Shown one piece after another: positions 12,181-26,200 of a stretch of 64,000 bases of DNA. How positions within the stretch are numbered: the stretch's first letter is position 1; each line of letters starts with the position of its first letter. The notes beneath the pieces were generated by a model. The model did not search any database, had not been told where the DNA came from, and saw only the letters and a program-made list of their open reading frames with translations. The DNA comes from Megaleporinus macrocephalus (lineage: Eukaryota > Chordata > Actinopteri > Characiformes > Anostomidae): the NCBI GenBank assembly GCA_021613375.1, contig CM038725.1, positions 39,666,699 to 39,730,698 on the forward strand. Direction: 5' to 3'. The translations under genes were made by a program, and so were the position numbers.

Positions 12181-14296
12181 TAACACCATTAACACCACTA
12201 ATACCACTTATACCAGTAATACCACTAATATCACAAATACCAACATCTCTAATATCACTAATACCACTAATATCACTAATATCACCAGTACCACTAATAC
12301 CACTAATGTCACTAATATCACCAATACCAACATCTCTAATATCACTAATACCACTAATATGAACAATACCACTAATATCATTGATACCACCATCTCTAAT
12401 ATCACGAATATTACTAATACCACTAATATCACTAATATCACCAATACCACTAACACCCGTAATATCACCAATACCACTAATATCACTAATATCACCAATA
12501 CCACTAATACCATTAATACCACCATCTCTAATATCACGAATACCACTAAAATCACCAATACCACTAATATCACTAATATCACCAATACCACTAATACCAC
12601 TAATGTCACTAATATCACCAATACCAACATCTCTAATATCAGTAATACCACTTATACCATTAATACCACCATCTCTAATATCACTAATATTACTTATATC
12701 ACCAATACCACTAATATTACTAATACCACTAATGTCACTAATATCACCAATACCAACATCTCTAATATCACCAATACCACTAATACCATTAATCCCACCA
12801 TCTCTAATACCACTAATATCACTAATTTCACCAATACCACTAATGCCACTAATACCACTAATGTCACTAATATCACCAATACCACTAATACCACTAATAT
12901 CACCAATACCACTAATATCACTAATATCACCAATACCACTAATACCATTAATACCACCATCTCTAATATCACGAATACCACTAAAATCACCAATACCACT
13001 AATATCACTAATATCACCAATACCACTAATACCACTAATGTCACTAATATCACCAATACCAACATCTCTAATATCAGTAATACCACTAATACCACTAATA
13101 TCACTAATACCACTAATACCACTGATACTACTAATACCACTAATATCACTAATACCACTGATACCACTAACACCACTAATACCACCAACACCACTAATAC
13201 CCTAATACCACTGATACCACTAACACCACTAATACCACTAGTACCAACACCACTAATACCACTGTTACCACTAACACCACTAATACCACTAATACCACCA
13301 ACACCACTAATACCCTAATACCACTGATACCACTAACAACACTAATACCAACACCACTAATACCACTGTTACCACTAACACCACTAATACCACTGATACT
13401 ACTAATACCACTAATACCCTAATACCACTGGTACCACTAACACCACTAATAACACTGATACTACTAATACCACTAATACCACTAATACCACTAATACCAA
13501 CACCACTAATATCACTAATACTACTAATACCACCAACACCACTAACATCACTAATACCCCAATACCACTGATACCACTAACACCACTAATACCACTGATA
13601 CTACTAATACCACTAACACCATTAACACCACTAATACCACTTATACCAGTAATACCACTAATATCACAAATACCAACATCTCTAATATCACTAATACCAC
13701 TAATATCACTAATATCACCAATACCACTAATACCACTAATGTCACTAATATCACCAATACCAACATCTCTAATATCACTAATACCACTAATATCAACAAT
13801 ACCACTAATATCATTGATACCACCATCTCTAATATCACGAATATTACTAATACCACTAATATCACTAATATCACCAATACCACCAACACCCCTAATATCA
13901 CCAATACCACTATTATCACTAATATCACCAAAACCACTAATACCATTAATACCACCATCTCTAATATCACGAATACCACTAAAATCACCAATACCACTAA
14001 TATCACTAATATCACCAATACCACTAATACCACTAATGTCACTAATATCACCAATACCACTAATGTCACTAATATCACCAATACCAACATCTCTAATATC
14101 ACCAATACCACTAATACCATTAATCCCACCATCTCTAATACCACTAATATCACTAATTTCACCAATACCACTAATGCCACTAATGCCACTAATACCACTA
14201 ATGTCACTAATATCACCAATACCACTAATACCACTAATACCCCTAATATCACCAATACTACTAATATCACTAATATCACCAATACCACTAATACAC
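12181..14296. repeat. Derived ACCACTAAT/ATCACTAAT array with a 1.43-kb internal duplication
   Basis: This continues the 9-bp array, but ATCACTAAT, ATCACCAAT and the marker CATCTCTAATATCAC become common. The segment starting TACCAGTAATACC at 12211 recurs at 13644, a step of 1433 bp. The piece between (about 13090-13620) returns to the older ACCACTGAT type. This shows array growth by block duplication. No gene is visible on either strand. Confidence 0.93.
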
Positions 14297-17200
14297 TGAC
14301 ACATTCTTCTACACTCTTACACACTCTTAAACACTCTCTCACACTCTTCTACACTCTCTCACACTCTTCTAAAGTCCTCCACACTCTTACAAAGTCCTCC
14401 ACACTCTTCTACAGTCCTCCACACTCTTCTACACTCTTACAAACTCTCCTACAGTCTTACACACTCTTCTACAGTCTTCTACAGTCCTCCACACTCTTAC
14501 ACAGTCCTCCACAGTCTTCTACAGTCCTCCACACTCTTCCACAGTCCTCCACACTCTTCTACAGTCCTCCACAGTCTTCTACAGTCCTCCACACTCTTCC
14601 ACAGTCCTCCACACTCTTCTACAGTCCTCCACACTCTTCTACAGTCCTCCACACTCTTACAAAGTCCTCCACACTCTTCTACAGTCCTCCACACTCTTCT
14701 ACAGTTCTCCACACTCTTCTAAAGTCCTCCACACTCTTACAAAGTCCTCCACACTCTTCTACAGTCCTCCACACTCTTCCACAGTCCTCCACACTCTTCC
14801 AGTCCTCCACACTCTTCTACAGTCCTCCAGTCTTCCACAGTCCTCCCAGGTCTTTCCTACAGTCCTCACAACTCTTCCACAGTTCCCTCCGCCACACCCT
14901 TCTACAGTCCTCCTACAGTCATCCACAGTCCTCCACACTCTTCTACAGTCCCCCACCTCTTCTACAGTCCTCCACACTCTTCTACAGACCTCCACAGTCT
15001 CTACCACAGTCCTCCACACTCTTCTACAGTCCTCCACAGTCTTCAACAGTCCTCCACACTCTTCTATAGTCCTCCACACTCTTCTACAGTCCTCCACACT
15101 CTTCCACAATCCTCCACACTCTTCTACACTCCTCCAAACTCTTCTACAGTCCTCCACACTCCTCTACACTCCTCCACACTCTTCTAGTCCTCCACACTCT
15201 TCTACAGTCCTCCACACTCTTCCACAGTCCTCCACACGCTTCCACAGTCCCCCATACTCTTCTACAGTCCTCCACACTCTTCTACAGTTCTCCACACTCT
15301 TCTACAGTCCTCCACACTCTTCTAGTCTTCTACAGTCCTCCACACTCTTCGACAGGTTCTCCACACTCTTCTAAAGTCCTCCACACTCTTCCACAGTCCT
15401 CCACACTCTTCCACAGTCCTCCATACTCTTCTACAGTCCTCCACACTCTTCTACAGTCCTCCACACTCTTCTACAGTCTTCTACAGTCCTCCACATTCTT
15501 CCACAGTCTTCTACAGTCCTCCACACTCTTCCACATGTCCCTCTCACAGCCACCCTTCTCAGCAGCGTCCTCCACACTCTTCTACACTCCGCCACACCCT
15601 TCTAAAGTCCGCCACACTCTTCTACTAGTCCTCCATAGTTCTACCTACACTCCTCCATACTCTTCTACAGTCCTCCACAACTCCTTCTATAGGCCTCCAC
15701 ACTCTTCTACAGTCTATCCACAGTCCTCCACAGTGCTGTCTCACAGTCCTCCCAAACTCTTCCACAGTCCCTCCACACGCTCGTCTTACAGTCCGTTCCA
15801 CACTCTTTTACCAGTCCTCCCAACGTCCTTCCACATCTGCTCTACCTCTCTCCACACTCTTCTACAAGTTCTCCACACTCTTTTACTGTCCTCCCACTCA
15901 CTTTTACAGTCCGTCCCACTCTCTTTTACAGTCCTCCACAGTCTTCTACAGTTCTCCACACCTCGTCTTACTAGTCCTCTACACCTCTTCTACAGTCCTC
16001 CACACTCCTTCTACAGTCCTCCACACTCTTCTTACAGTTTCTCCACACTCTTTTACAGGTCCGCCACACTCGTTTTACCAGCGCCTCCACACGCGTTTTA
16101 CAGTCCTCCACAGTCTTCGTACAGTTCTCCACACTCCTTCTTACAGTCCTCTAACAACTCTTCTCACAGTCCTCCCACACTCTTCTACAGTCCTCCACAC
16201 TGTGTCTACAGAGTCCCTCTACACTCTTCTACAGTCCTCCACACGTCGTCTACAGTCCTCCACACGCTTCTAACAGTCCTCCCCACTCTTCACAGCATTC
16301 CTCCACCGTCTTCTTACAGTCCTCTACACTCTATCTACAGTCCTGCACACTGCATCTACAGTCCTCCACCACTCTTCTACAGTCCCTCTACAACTCTTCT
16401 ACAGGCCTCCCACACTCTTCTAAAGTCCCTTCCACACGTCTTACACAGTCCTCCACACTCTTCTACAGTCCTCCACGTCCGTTCCACACTCTTCTACAGT
16501 CCTCCACACTCTTCTACAGTCCTCCACACTCTTTTACAGTCCTCCACACTCTTCTACAGTCCTCCACAGTCTTCTGCAGTTCTACACACTCTTCTACAGT
16601 CCTCTACACTCTTCTACAGTCCGCCACTCTCGTCCACAGGCCTACTCGTACGACTCTTCGTACAGTCCTCCACACTCGTCTAAAGTCCTCCACACTCTTC
16701 TACAGTCTCTCTCACACTCCTTCTACAGTCCTCCACACTCGCTCTATACAGGCCTCCACACTCTTACACAGTCCCTCCACAGTCTGTCTACAGTCCTCCA
16801 CACCTCTTCTACAGTTCTCCACATCAGTCTTTCTAAAGTCCTCCACACTCTTTACACAAAGTCCTCCACACCTCTCTACAGTCCCTCCAACACTCTTCTA
16901 CCAGTTCTCCACACTCTTCTAAAAGTCCTCCACACTCTTACAAAGTCTCTCCACACTCTTCTACAGTCCTCGCACAGTCCTCTCTAACAGTCCTCCACAT
17001 CTCTGTACCAAAAGTTCGCCACACTGCTTCTACACTCCTCACACTACTTCTGCTACAGTCCCTCGACACTCTTTCGACAGTTACGCACTCTCTTCCACAG
17101 GCCTGTCCACACTCTTCGACAGGCCGCCACACGTCTGCGCACAGTCCTCCTCATCTATCTGTACAGTCCTCCACTCTCTGCGACACAGTACGCAAACACA

Positions 17201-20200
17201 TCATGCTACAGTCTCCCACACTCTTACTACAGTCCTCCAAAGCACAGTCTTACTACACGTCCTCCACACACACTTCTACAGTCGTCAAAACTCTTCTAAC
17301 ACTCCTCTACACTTCTTCTACAGTCCGCCACTACTCTTCTACAGTCCTCCACACTCTTTCTACAGTCCTCCACACTCTTTCCACAGTCCTCCACTGGCTT
17401 CTACAAGTCCTCCACACTCTTCGACACTCCTCTACTCTCTTCTACAGGTCCTCCACCACCCTTCTATCAGTCCGCTACACGCTTCGACTGCCCCCACACA
17501 CCGGCTATCACTACTCCACACGCGTCTACCTCTCCTCAACTCTTCACAGTCCCTCAACACGGCCGTCTACACTCCTCTCACTCCTGCCTACAGGCCTCAC
17601 ACTCTTATACAGTCTCCACACTCCTTCTACAGTCCTCCCACACTCTTCCACAGTCCTCCCACAGTCTTCGACAGTCTCCACACTCTTCTACACTCCTCTA
17701 CACTCCGCTGAACAGTCCGCCATACCTGTCTAACTGTCCTCCACACTCTTCTCACTCCTCTACACTCTCTACAGTCCGCCCCTCACTCTACACGTCTTCC
17801 CCACTCTTCTTACACTCCCTCCACAGTCTTCCACACGTCCTCCACAGGTCTTCTACAGTCCTTCCACACGCATCGCACAGTCCGCCACACTCTTCCAGTC
17901 CTCCACAGTCTTCTACAGTCCTCCCACACTCGCCTACACAGTCTCTCCACTCTCGCTACAGTCCTCCACAGTCTGCTACAGTCCTCCACACTCTTCTACA
18001 CCCTCCCACCCTCTTCTTACAGTCCTCAACACGCTTCTCGACACTCCTCTACACGACTGTCTACAGTCCTCCACACTCTTCTACAGTCCTCAACATCGCG
18101 TCTCTACAGTCGCCACACTCTTCGCACAGTCATCCACAGTGCTTCTACAGTCCCTCCACACTCTTCTACACTCCGCTACACTCGTCTACAGCTCCTCCAC
18201 ACCCTTCTACAGTCCTCTACACTCTTCTACAGTCCTCCACACACTTCTACACTACCCAACACTCTTCTACAGTCTTCCACACTCTTCTACACTCCTCCAC
18301 AGTCTTCCACAGTCCTCCACAGTCTTCTACAGTCCTCCACACGCATCCACAGTCCTCCACAGTCTTCCACAGTCCTTTACACTCTTCTACAGTCCTCCAC
18401 ACTCTTCCACAGTCCTCTACACTCTTCTACAGTCCTCACACTCTTCTACAGTACTCCCACATGGTCGTTTCGACATGTCCTCCCGCACTGGGCGTGACTA
18501 GGCCGGCCACGACCGCGTGTAACAGTCCGCACACTCGTGCTGCAGTCGGCCGCACACGCGGCCACAGTGCGCGCCACACTCGTCGGTACTGGCCGTCCTC
18601 ACACGTCGTCCCACAGATCCTCGACACGCGGTTGTACACTGCCGCCACACGGGTCTAAAGGCCTGCATACGCGGCGTACAGTCCGCCAGGACGCGTGCTT
18701 CAGGTCGCCGAGCACTCTTCTGACAGGCGCCACCAGTCGGACAAAGTCCGTCCCATCTCTCGTTCTACAGGCCTCCACTGTCTGCTACCAGGGCTCCCTC
18801 TCTTCGAAAGTTCCGCCACACTCACTCGGACAAAGGCCTCCACATCGCGGTCGCGACAGGTCCGCCTATCTACTCGTGTGCCCAGGCCGCCGCACACGCG
18901 TCCAGGCCGCCACACTGCGGCGGGACATGGCTTCCAGCGGGCCTCGTCCGGCACAGGCGGCGACCGGCTGCCACACTCGTCTGCTGGTACAGTCCTCCAC
19001 TATCTCTTCGATCACTCGTCCACACACTGCCGACTAGTGCGGTCTACACGCGTCTTCTGCAGTGTGTCGTGACTGGTCCGCACGCGTGCCACGCAGGCCG
19101 CCACACTGTCGTCGGCTAGGCCGCCACAGGCGCCACCGGCGCCTACACTCGCGGCGACATGGGCCTCCACACTGCTTCTGCTGTGCCGCCACACGCGGTG
19201 TACAGTCCGCCACACTCTTTGTACAGTCCTCCAAACCCGGCGACTGTCCGTCCACACGCGTGCCCACATATGCCTCGCACACTCCTGCTGACACACTCCG
19301 CCGTACGTCGGCGACAGTCCGCACAGGCACGCTACACGCCGCCAACGTCGCGACAGTGCCGCCACACATCTTGTACAGTCCGCCACCACTCTGCCACAGG
19401 CCTCCAACCGTCGTGCCACAGTCCGCTCCACAGGCGTCGACAGTCCGACCACACCTCTGCTACAGTGGCCACAACGCGGCTGAAAGATCCGCCACACCTC
19501 TTGCGTCTGCGGTCTTCTTCAGGCCGCACATGCTTCGACAGTCTCCACACGTGCATTCGAAAGTCATCCACGACCGCGTCCACAGTCCTCCACTCTCTAC
19601 CACAGGCGCCTTGACGCTGCGACAGGCCTACTCACGCTCTTCGTACAGGCCGCTCCAGGGCGACTGGTCTTCGACCGTCCGCTACAACTGCTGCCACAGG
19701 TCGGCGACAGGCTCTTCGCACAGTCGGCCACAGTCCCTCCACACGCGTCGACATGTCCACTCACAACGCGTCATACACAGCCGCCACATACGCGGCGTAA
19801 AGCGCGCGCACCACGCTGCTGACAGGTCCGCCATCAGGCTTGCTACAACGCTCAGACTCTTCTACAGGCCGCCAGACTGCTCTTCTTCAGGCCTCGACCA
19901 CTCGTCGACTGTCGCTCGCCACACGCTGCGACACGCCTCCATACTCTTCTGTAACAGTCCTCCACACTCGTCTACAGGCCTCGACATCTCGGTCCACGAG
20001 GCTGCCACAGTTCTGCGACTGTGCCTCCACACTAGCTCGCCCAACATGATCCGCCACAGGTCTGCTACCAGTCCGCCTCACTCATGTACAGGCGCTCCAG
20101 GACGCCGCCAACTCACCTCGTTTTCTATCGGTCGCCACACTCTACTACAGTCCTCCACACGCCGTCGGTCTACAGTCCTCACAGTCTTCTGACAGTCCGT

Positions 20201-23200
20201 CCACACTCTTCCACAGTCCTCCCACAGTCTTCTACAGTCCTCCACACTCTTCCCACAGTCCTCGACACTCTTCTACAGTCCACCACACTTCTACAGGTCC
20301 TCCACACTCTTCTACAGTCCTCCACACTCTTTCTACAGTCTTCTACAGTCCCTCCACACTCTACCACAGGCCGCCACAGTCTTCTACAGTCCTCCACACT
20401 CTTCCACTGCCGCACACGCCTCTACAGTCCTCCACACTCTTTCTACACGCCTCCACACTCTTCTAAAGGCCTCCACACTCTTCTACAGGTCCGCCACTAG
20501 TCTTCGACACTACTCCATACTCTCTACAGTCCTCCCACACTCTTCGACAGTTCTCTACACTCTTCTACTGTCCTCCCACACTCTTCTATAGACCCTCCAC
20601 ACTCTTCCACAGTCCCTCCACAGTTCTTCTACAGTCCTCCACACTCTTCTGACAGTCCCTCCACACGGCTTCTACAGTCCCTCCACACTCTTCTACAGTC
20701 CTCCCCAGATCTTCTACAGTCCTCCACACTCTTCACAGTCCTCGCACACTCTGTCTACAGTCCTCCACAGACTCTTCTACAGGTCACTCCACCTCTTCTA
20801 CAGTCCTACACAGTCTCCACACTCTCACAGTCCTCCACACTCTTCTACAGTCCCTCCACACGCTCGTTCTACATGCCTCCACACTCTTTCTACAGTCCTC
20901 CACACTCGTCTACAGTCCTCCACCACTCTTCTACAGTGTCTCCACCACTCTTGCTACAGTCCTCAGCACAGTCTTCTACAGTCCTCCACACTCGTCCACA
21001 GTCGCTCCACACGTCTTCTACAGTCCTCACACTCTGTCTCACAGTCCTCCACACTCTTCTACAGTCCTCCACACTCTCTAACACACGGTCCTCCACAGGC
21101 TCTTCTACAGATTCCTCCACACTCTTCTACAGTCCTCCACACGTCTTCTACAGTCCTCCACACTCTTCGACAGTCCTCCACACGCTTCTACAGTCGTCCC
21201 CACACTCTTCTACAGTTTTCCCTCCACACTCTTCTATAGTCCTCCACACACCTTACACCGTCCTCCCACAGTCTTCTACAGTCCTCCACACATGTTCTAC
21301 AGTCCTCCACACTCCTTCTACAGGTCCTCCCACACTCCATACAAATTCCAGCGCGCATCATCTACAGTCCTCTGCTCTTCTACCGTCCTCACACACTCTT
21401 CTACAGTCCTCCACACTCTTACTAAAGTCCTCCACACTCTCTACAGTCATCCACGTTCCTGCTACCAGTTTCACCACACTCTTCTACAGTCCTCCACACT
21501 CTTTGCTACAGTCCTCCACACTCATTGTCCACACGTCCCTCCACACTCTTGCTACAGTCCCTCCACACTCTTCTAACGTTCCTCCACACTACTTTCTACA
21601 GCCCTCCCCACTCTTCTACAACCCTCCACACTCTTATACACAGTCCTCCACAGTCTACTACAGGTCCACCACACTTTTACAAATCCTCCACATCTTCCAC
21701 ACTCCTCTACACTCTTCCACATTCCTTCCACACTCTTCCAGTCCCTCACACTCTTCTACAGTCCCTCCAGTCTTCACAATCCTCCACATTCTTCAACAGT
21801 CATCCACACCTCTTCAACAGTCCTCCACACTCTTCAACAGTCCTCCACACTCTTCTACATTCTCTCTCCACACTCTTCTAAAGACCTCCACAAACTCTAC
21901 AAGTCCCTCCACACTCTTCTAACAGTTCCTCCACACACTTCCTACAGTTTCTCCACAACTCTTCTAAAGTCTCCACACTCATACAAAGTCCTCCCACACG
22001 CTTCTACAGTCCTCCACACTCTTCCACAGTCCTCCACACTCTTCCAGTCCTCCACACTCTTCTACAGTCCTCCAGTCTTCCACAGTCCTCCACAGTCTTC
22101 TACAGTCCTCCACACTCTTCTACACTCTTCCACACTCTCCTACAGTCTTACATACTCTTCTACAGTCTTCCACAGTCCTCCACAGTCTTCTACAGTCCTC
22201 CACACTCTTCCACAGTCCTCCACACTCTTCCACAGTCCTCCACACTCTTCTACAGTCCTCCACAGTCTTCCACAGTCCTCAACACTCTTCTACACTCCTC
22301 CACACTCTTCTACAGTCCTCCACAGTCTTCTACAGTCCTCCACACTCTTCTACACTCTTCTACAGTCCTCCACACTCTTCTACAGTCCTCCACACTCTTC
22401 TACAGTCCTTCACACTCTTCCACAGTCCTCCACACTCTTCCAGTCCTCCACACTCTTCTACAGTCCTCCAGTCTTCCACAGTCCTCCACAGTCTTCTACA
22501 GTCATCCACACTCTTCTACAGTCCTCCACACTCTTCTACAGTCCTCCAGCAGTCCCATGCTACAGTCCTCCACAGCTCCTCTAACACGTCCTCCACAACT
22601 TCTTCTTACAGTCCTCCACACTTCTCTACGAGTCCTCCACCATCTCTTCTACAGTCTCCACACTCTTCTACACTTACCAAACTCTCCTACAGTCGTACAA
22701 CACTCTCTCCAACAGTCTTCCACAGCGCTCCACACTCTTACACCGTCCTCCACAGGTCTTCTACAGGTCTCCACACTCTTCCACAGTCCTCTACACTCTT
22801 CTACGTCCTCACACTCTTCTACAGTCTCTCACTACGTCTCCCACTCTTCTACAGTCCTCCACACCCTTCTACAGTCCCTCCACACTCTTTCACAGTCCTT
22901 CCACACTCTTCTACAGGCTCCTCAACACTTCTTACTGCATCTCCTCACTCTTGAAAGCTCCTCAATCTTACAAACGTCCTCCACACTCTTCTACAGCTCC
23001 TCCACACATCTTCCCACATGTCCTCAACACATCTTTCAGTTCTCCCATCTTCTAGCAGTCCTCCAGTCGTCCACAGTCCTCCACAGTCTTCTACAGTCCT
23101 CCACACTCTCTCCACTCTCCGCACAGTCTTTCAGACTCTCCCACACGTCTTCCACAGTCCTCCACACGTCTTCTACAGTCCGTCCACACTACTTCTACAC

Positions 23201-26200
23201 TCCTCCACAGTCCTCCACAGTCCCTCCTCACATAGACCTCTACACTCTCTCTACATGTTTACACCCTCCACACGTCTTCTACAGTCCTCAACACGTCTTC
23301 TCACACTCCTCTACACTCTTCTACAGTCCTCCCACACTCTTTACACTCCTGCTCACACTCCTCTACACATCTTCTACAGTCCTCCACCACTCTTCTACAG
23401 TCCTCCACCTCTCTCTCCACAGCTCTCCACACTCTTCTACAGTCCCTCCACACTCTTCTACAGTCCTCTACCACTCTTCTACAGTCCTCCACCACTCTTC
23501 TACAGTCCTCACACACTCCTCCCACACTCCTCTACACTCTCTTCTACAGTCCTCCACACACTCTTCTACAGTCCTCCACACTCTTCTTCAGTCCTCCACA
23601 GTCTTTCCACAGTCCTCCACACTCTTCTACAGTCCTCACAAACTTTCCACAGTCCTCCACACTCTCCCTACAGTCCTTTACACTCTTCTACACGTCCTCC
23701 ACACTCTTCCACAGTCTCTCTACACTTTCAACAGTCCTCCCACTCTTCTACTACAGTCCTCCACAGTCCTTCTACAGTCCTCCACACTCCTTCTACAGGT
23801 CCCTCGCACACTCTTCTACTACGTCCTCCACAAGTGCTCTTCCACAGGTCCTCCACACACTGTCTTACTACACGTCCCTCCCACACTCTTCTACAGTCCT
23901 AAAACGTAAACCTCCCATCAGTCCTCACACTCTCTCCGTCAACGAGCTTCTACAGTCCTCCACACTCTACTACAGTCACAGTCTTTCCTACAGTCTCCAC
24001 ACCTCTTGCCACAGTCCTCCACACTCTTCTTCAGTCCTCCACAGACTGCTTCTACAGTCCCTCCACACGGTCTTCTACCAGTCCTCCACACTCTTCCACA
24101 GTCCTCCACACTCTTCCAGTCTCCACACTTCTTCACTTCCTCCAGTCCGTCCACAGTCCCCATCAGTCTTCTACAGTCCTCCACACTCTTCTACACTCTT
24201 CCACACTCCTCCTACAGTCTTACATACTCTTCTACAGTCTTCCACAGTCCTCCACAGTCTTCTACAGTCCTCCACACTCTTCCACAGTCCTCCACACTCT
24301 TCCACAGTCCTCTCCACACTCTTCATCAGTCCTCCACAGTCATCCACAGTCCTCACACTCTTCTTACACTCCTCCACACTCTTCTACATTCTTCCACAGT
24401 CTTCTATACAGTCCTCCACACTCTTCTACACATCCCTCACAACTCTTCTACAGTCCTCCAACACCCCCCCCTCCCCCTATTTTCTACAGTCCTCCACACT
24501 CTTCTACCTCCCTCTACCACTCTCTCTAACAGGCCTCCACACTTCTTCTACAGTCCTCCACACTCTTCCTACAGTCCTCCACACTCTTCTACACTCCTCC
24601 ACAGTCTTCCACAGTCCTCCACAGTCTTCTACAGTCCTCCACACTCATCCACAGTCCTCCACAGTCCTTTACACTCTTCTACAGTCCTCCACACTCTTCT
24701 ACAGTCCTCCACACTCTTCTACAGTCCTCCACACTCTTTTCCAGTCCTCCACACTCTTTTCCAGTCCTCCACACTCTTCTACAGTCCTCCACACTCTTCC
24801 ACAGTCCTCCACACTCTTCCACAGTTCTCTACACTCTTTTACACTCCTCCACACTCTTTTACACTCCTCCACACTCTTCTACAGTCCTCCACACTCTTCT
24901 ACAGTCCTCCACACTCTTTTACAGTCCTCCACAGTCTTTTACAGTCCTCCACACTCTTCTACAGTCCTCCACACTCTTCCACAGTCCTCCCACAGTCCTT
25001 CTACAGTCCTCCACACTCTTCTCACAGTCTCTCTCTACACTCTTCCTACAGTCCTCCACACTCTTCTACAGTCCCTCCACACTCTTCTACAGTACTCCAC
25101 AGTCACTCGCTACAGTCCTCCACACTCGCTTCTACAGTCCTCGCACACTCTTCTACACGTCCTCCACACACTCTTCTACAGTCCTCACACACTCTTCTAC
25201 AGGCCTCCACTCTTCTACAGGCTCCACAGTCTTTCTACAGGCCTCCACACTCTTCTACCTCCTCACACTCTGCTAGTCCTCCACCTCTTACACGTCCTCC
25301 ACACTCTTCTCACAGTCCTCTACACTCTTCTACAGGTCCTCTCACATCCACTTTTACAGTCCTCCACACTCAACAGTCCTCACAGTCCATCTATCACGTC
25401 CTCCCACACTCTTCTACAGTCCTCCACACTCTTCTACACCTCGCTCCACACTCTTCATACAGTCCTCACACGTCTTCTACAGTCCTCCACACTCTTCTAC
25501 AGCTCCTCTACACACTCTTTCTACAGTCCTCCACACTCTTCTACAGTCCTCCACACTCTTCTACATCACTCTACCTCTTCTAAAGTCCTCCACACTCTTC
25601 TACAGTCCTCCACACTCTTCATACAGTCCTCCACACTCTTCTACAGTCCTCCACACTCTTCTAACAGTCTCTCCACACTCTTCTACAGTCCTCCACACTC
25701 GTCTACAGTCCTACACACTCTTCTACAGTCCTCCACACTCTTCTACAGTCTCACCTTTCTACACTACCTCTTTCCATCACACTTTACACAGTCCTCCACA
25801 GTCTCTTTCTACAGTCCTCCACACTCTTCACACTCCTCTACACTCTTCCACAGTCCTCCACAGTCTTCTACAGTCCCGTCCACCACTCTCTACAGTCCTC
25901 ACATCTTCCACAGTTCTCACACTCTTCTACAGTCCATCCACATCTTCTCACAGTCCTCCACACGCTTCTACAGTCCTCCACAACTCTTTTACAGTTCTCC
26001 CACAGCTCTTCTACAGTCCTCACACTTTACCAGTCCTCCACACTCTTCTACAGTCCTCCACACTCTTCTACAGTTCTCCACACTCTTCTACAAGTCCTCC
26101 ACACTCTTTCAAACAGTCTCTCACACTCTTCTACCACGTCCTCCACACTCTTCTACAGTCCTCCACACTCTTCCCACGTCCTCCCACACTCCTCTACACC

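Noticed and set aside
12359..13318. Asn/Thr-rich ORF resembling a low-complexity surface protein
   Set aside because: It is a 9-bp repeat in frame, within an slc1a3 intron; alternative frames are equally open.
18436..20192. Cluster of ORFs with complex, GC-rich translations
   Set aside because: The 20-bp repeat can still be traced and the sequence looks error-laden; no domain is recognisable and all frames overlap.
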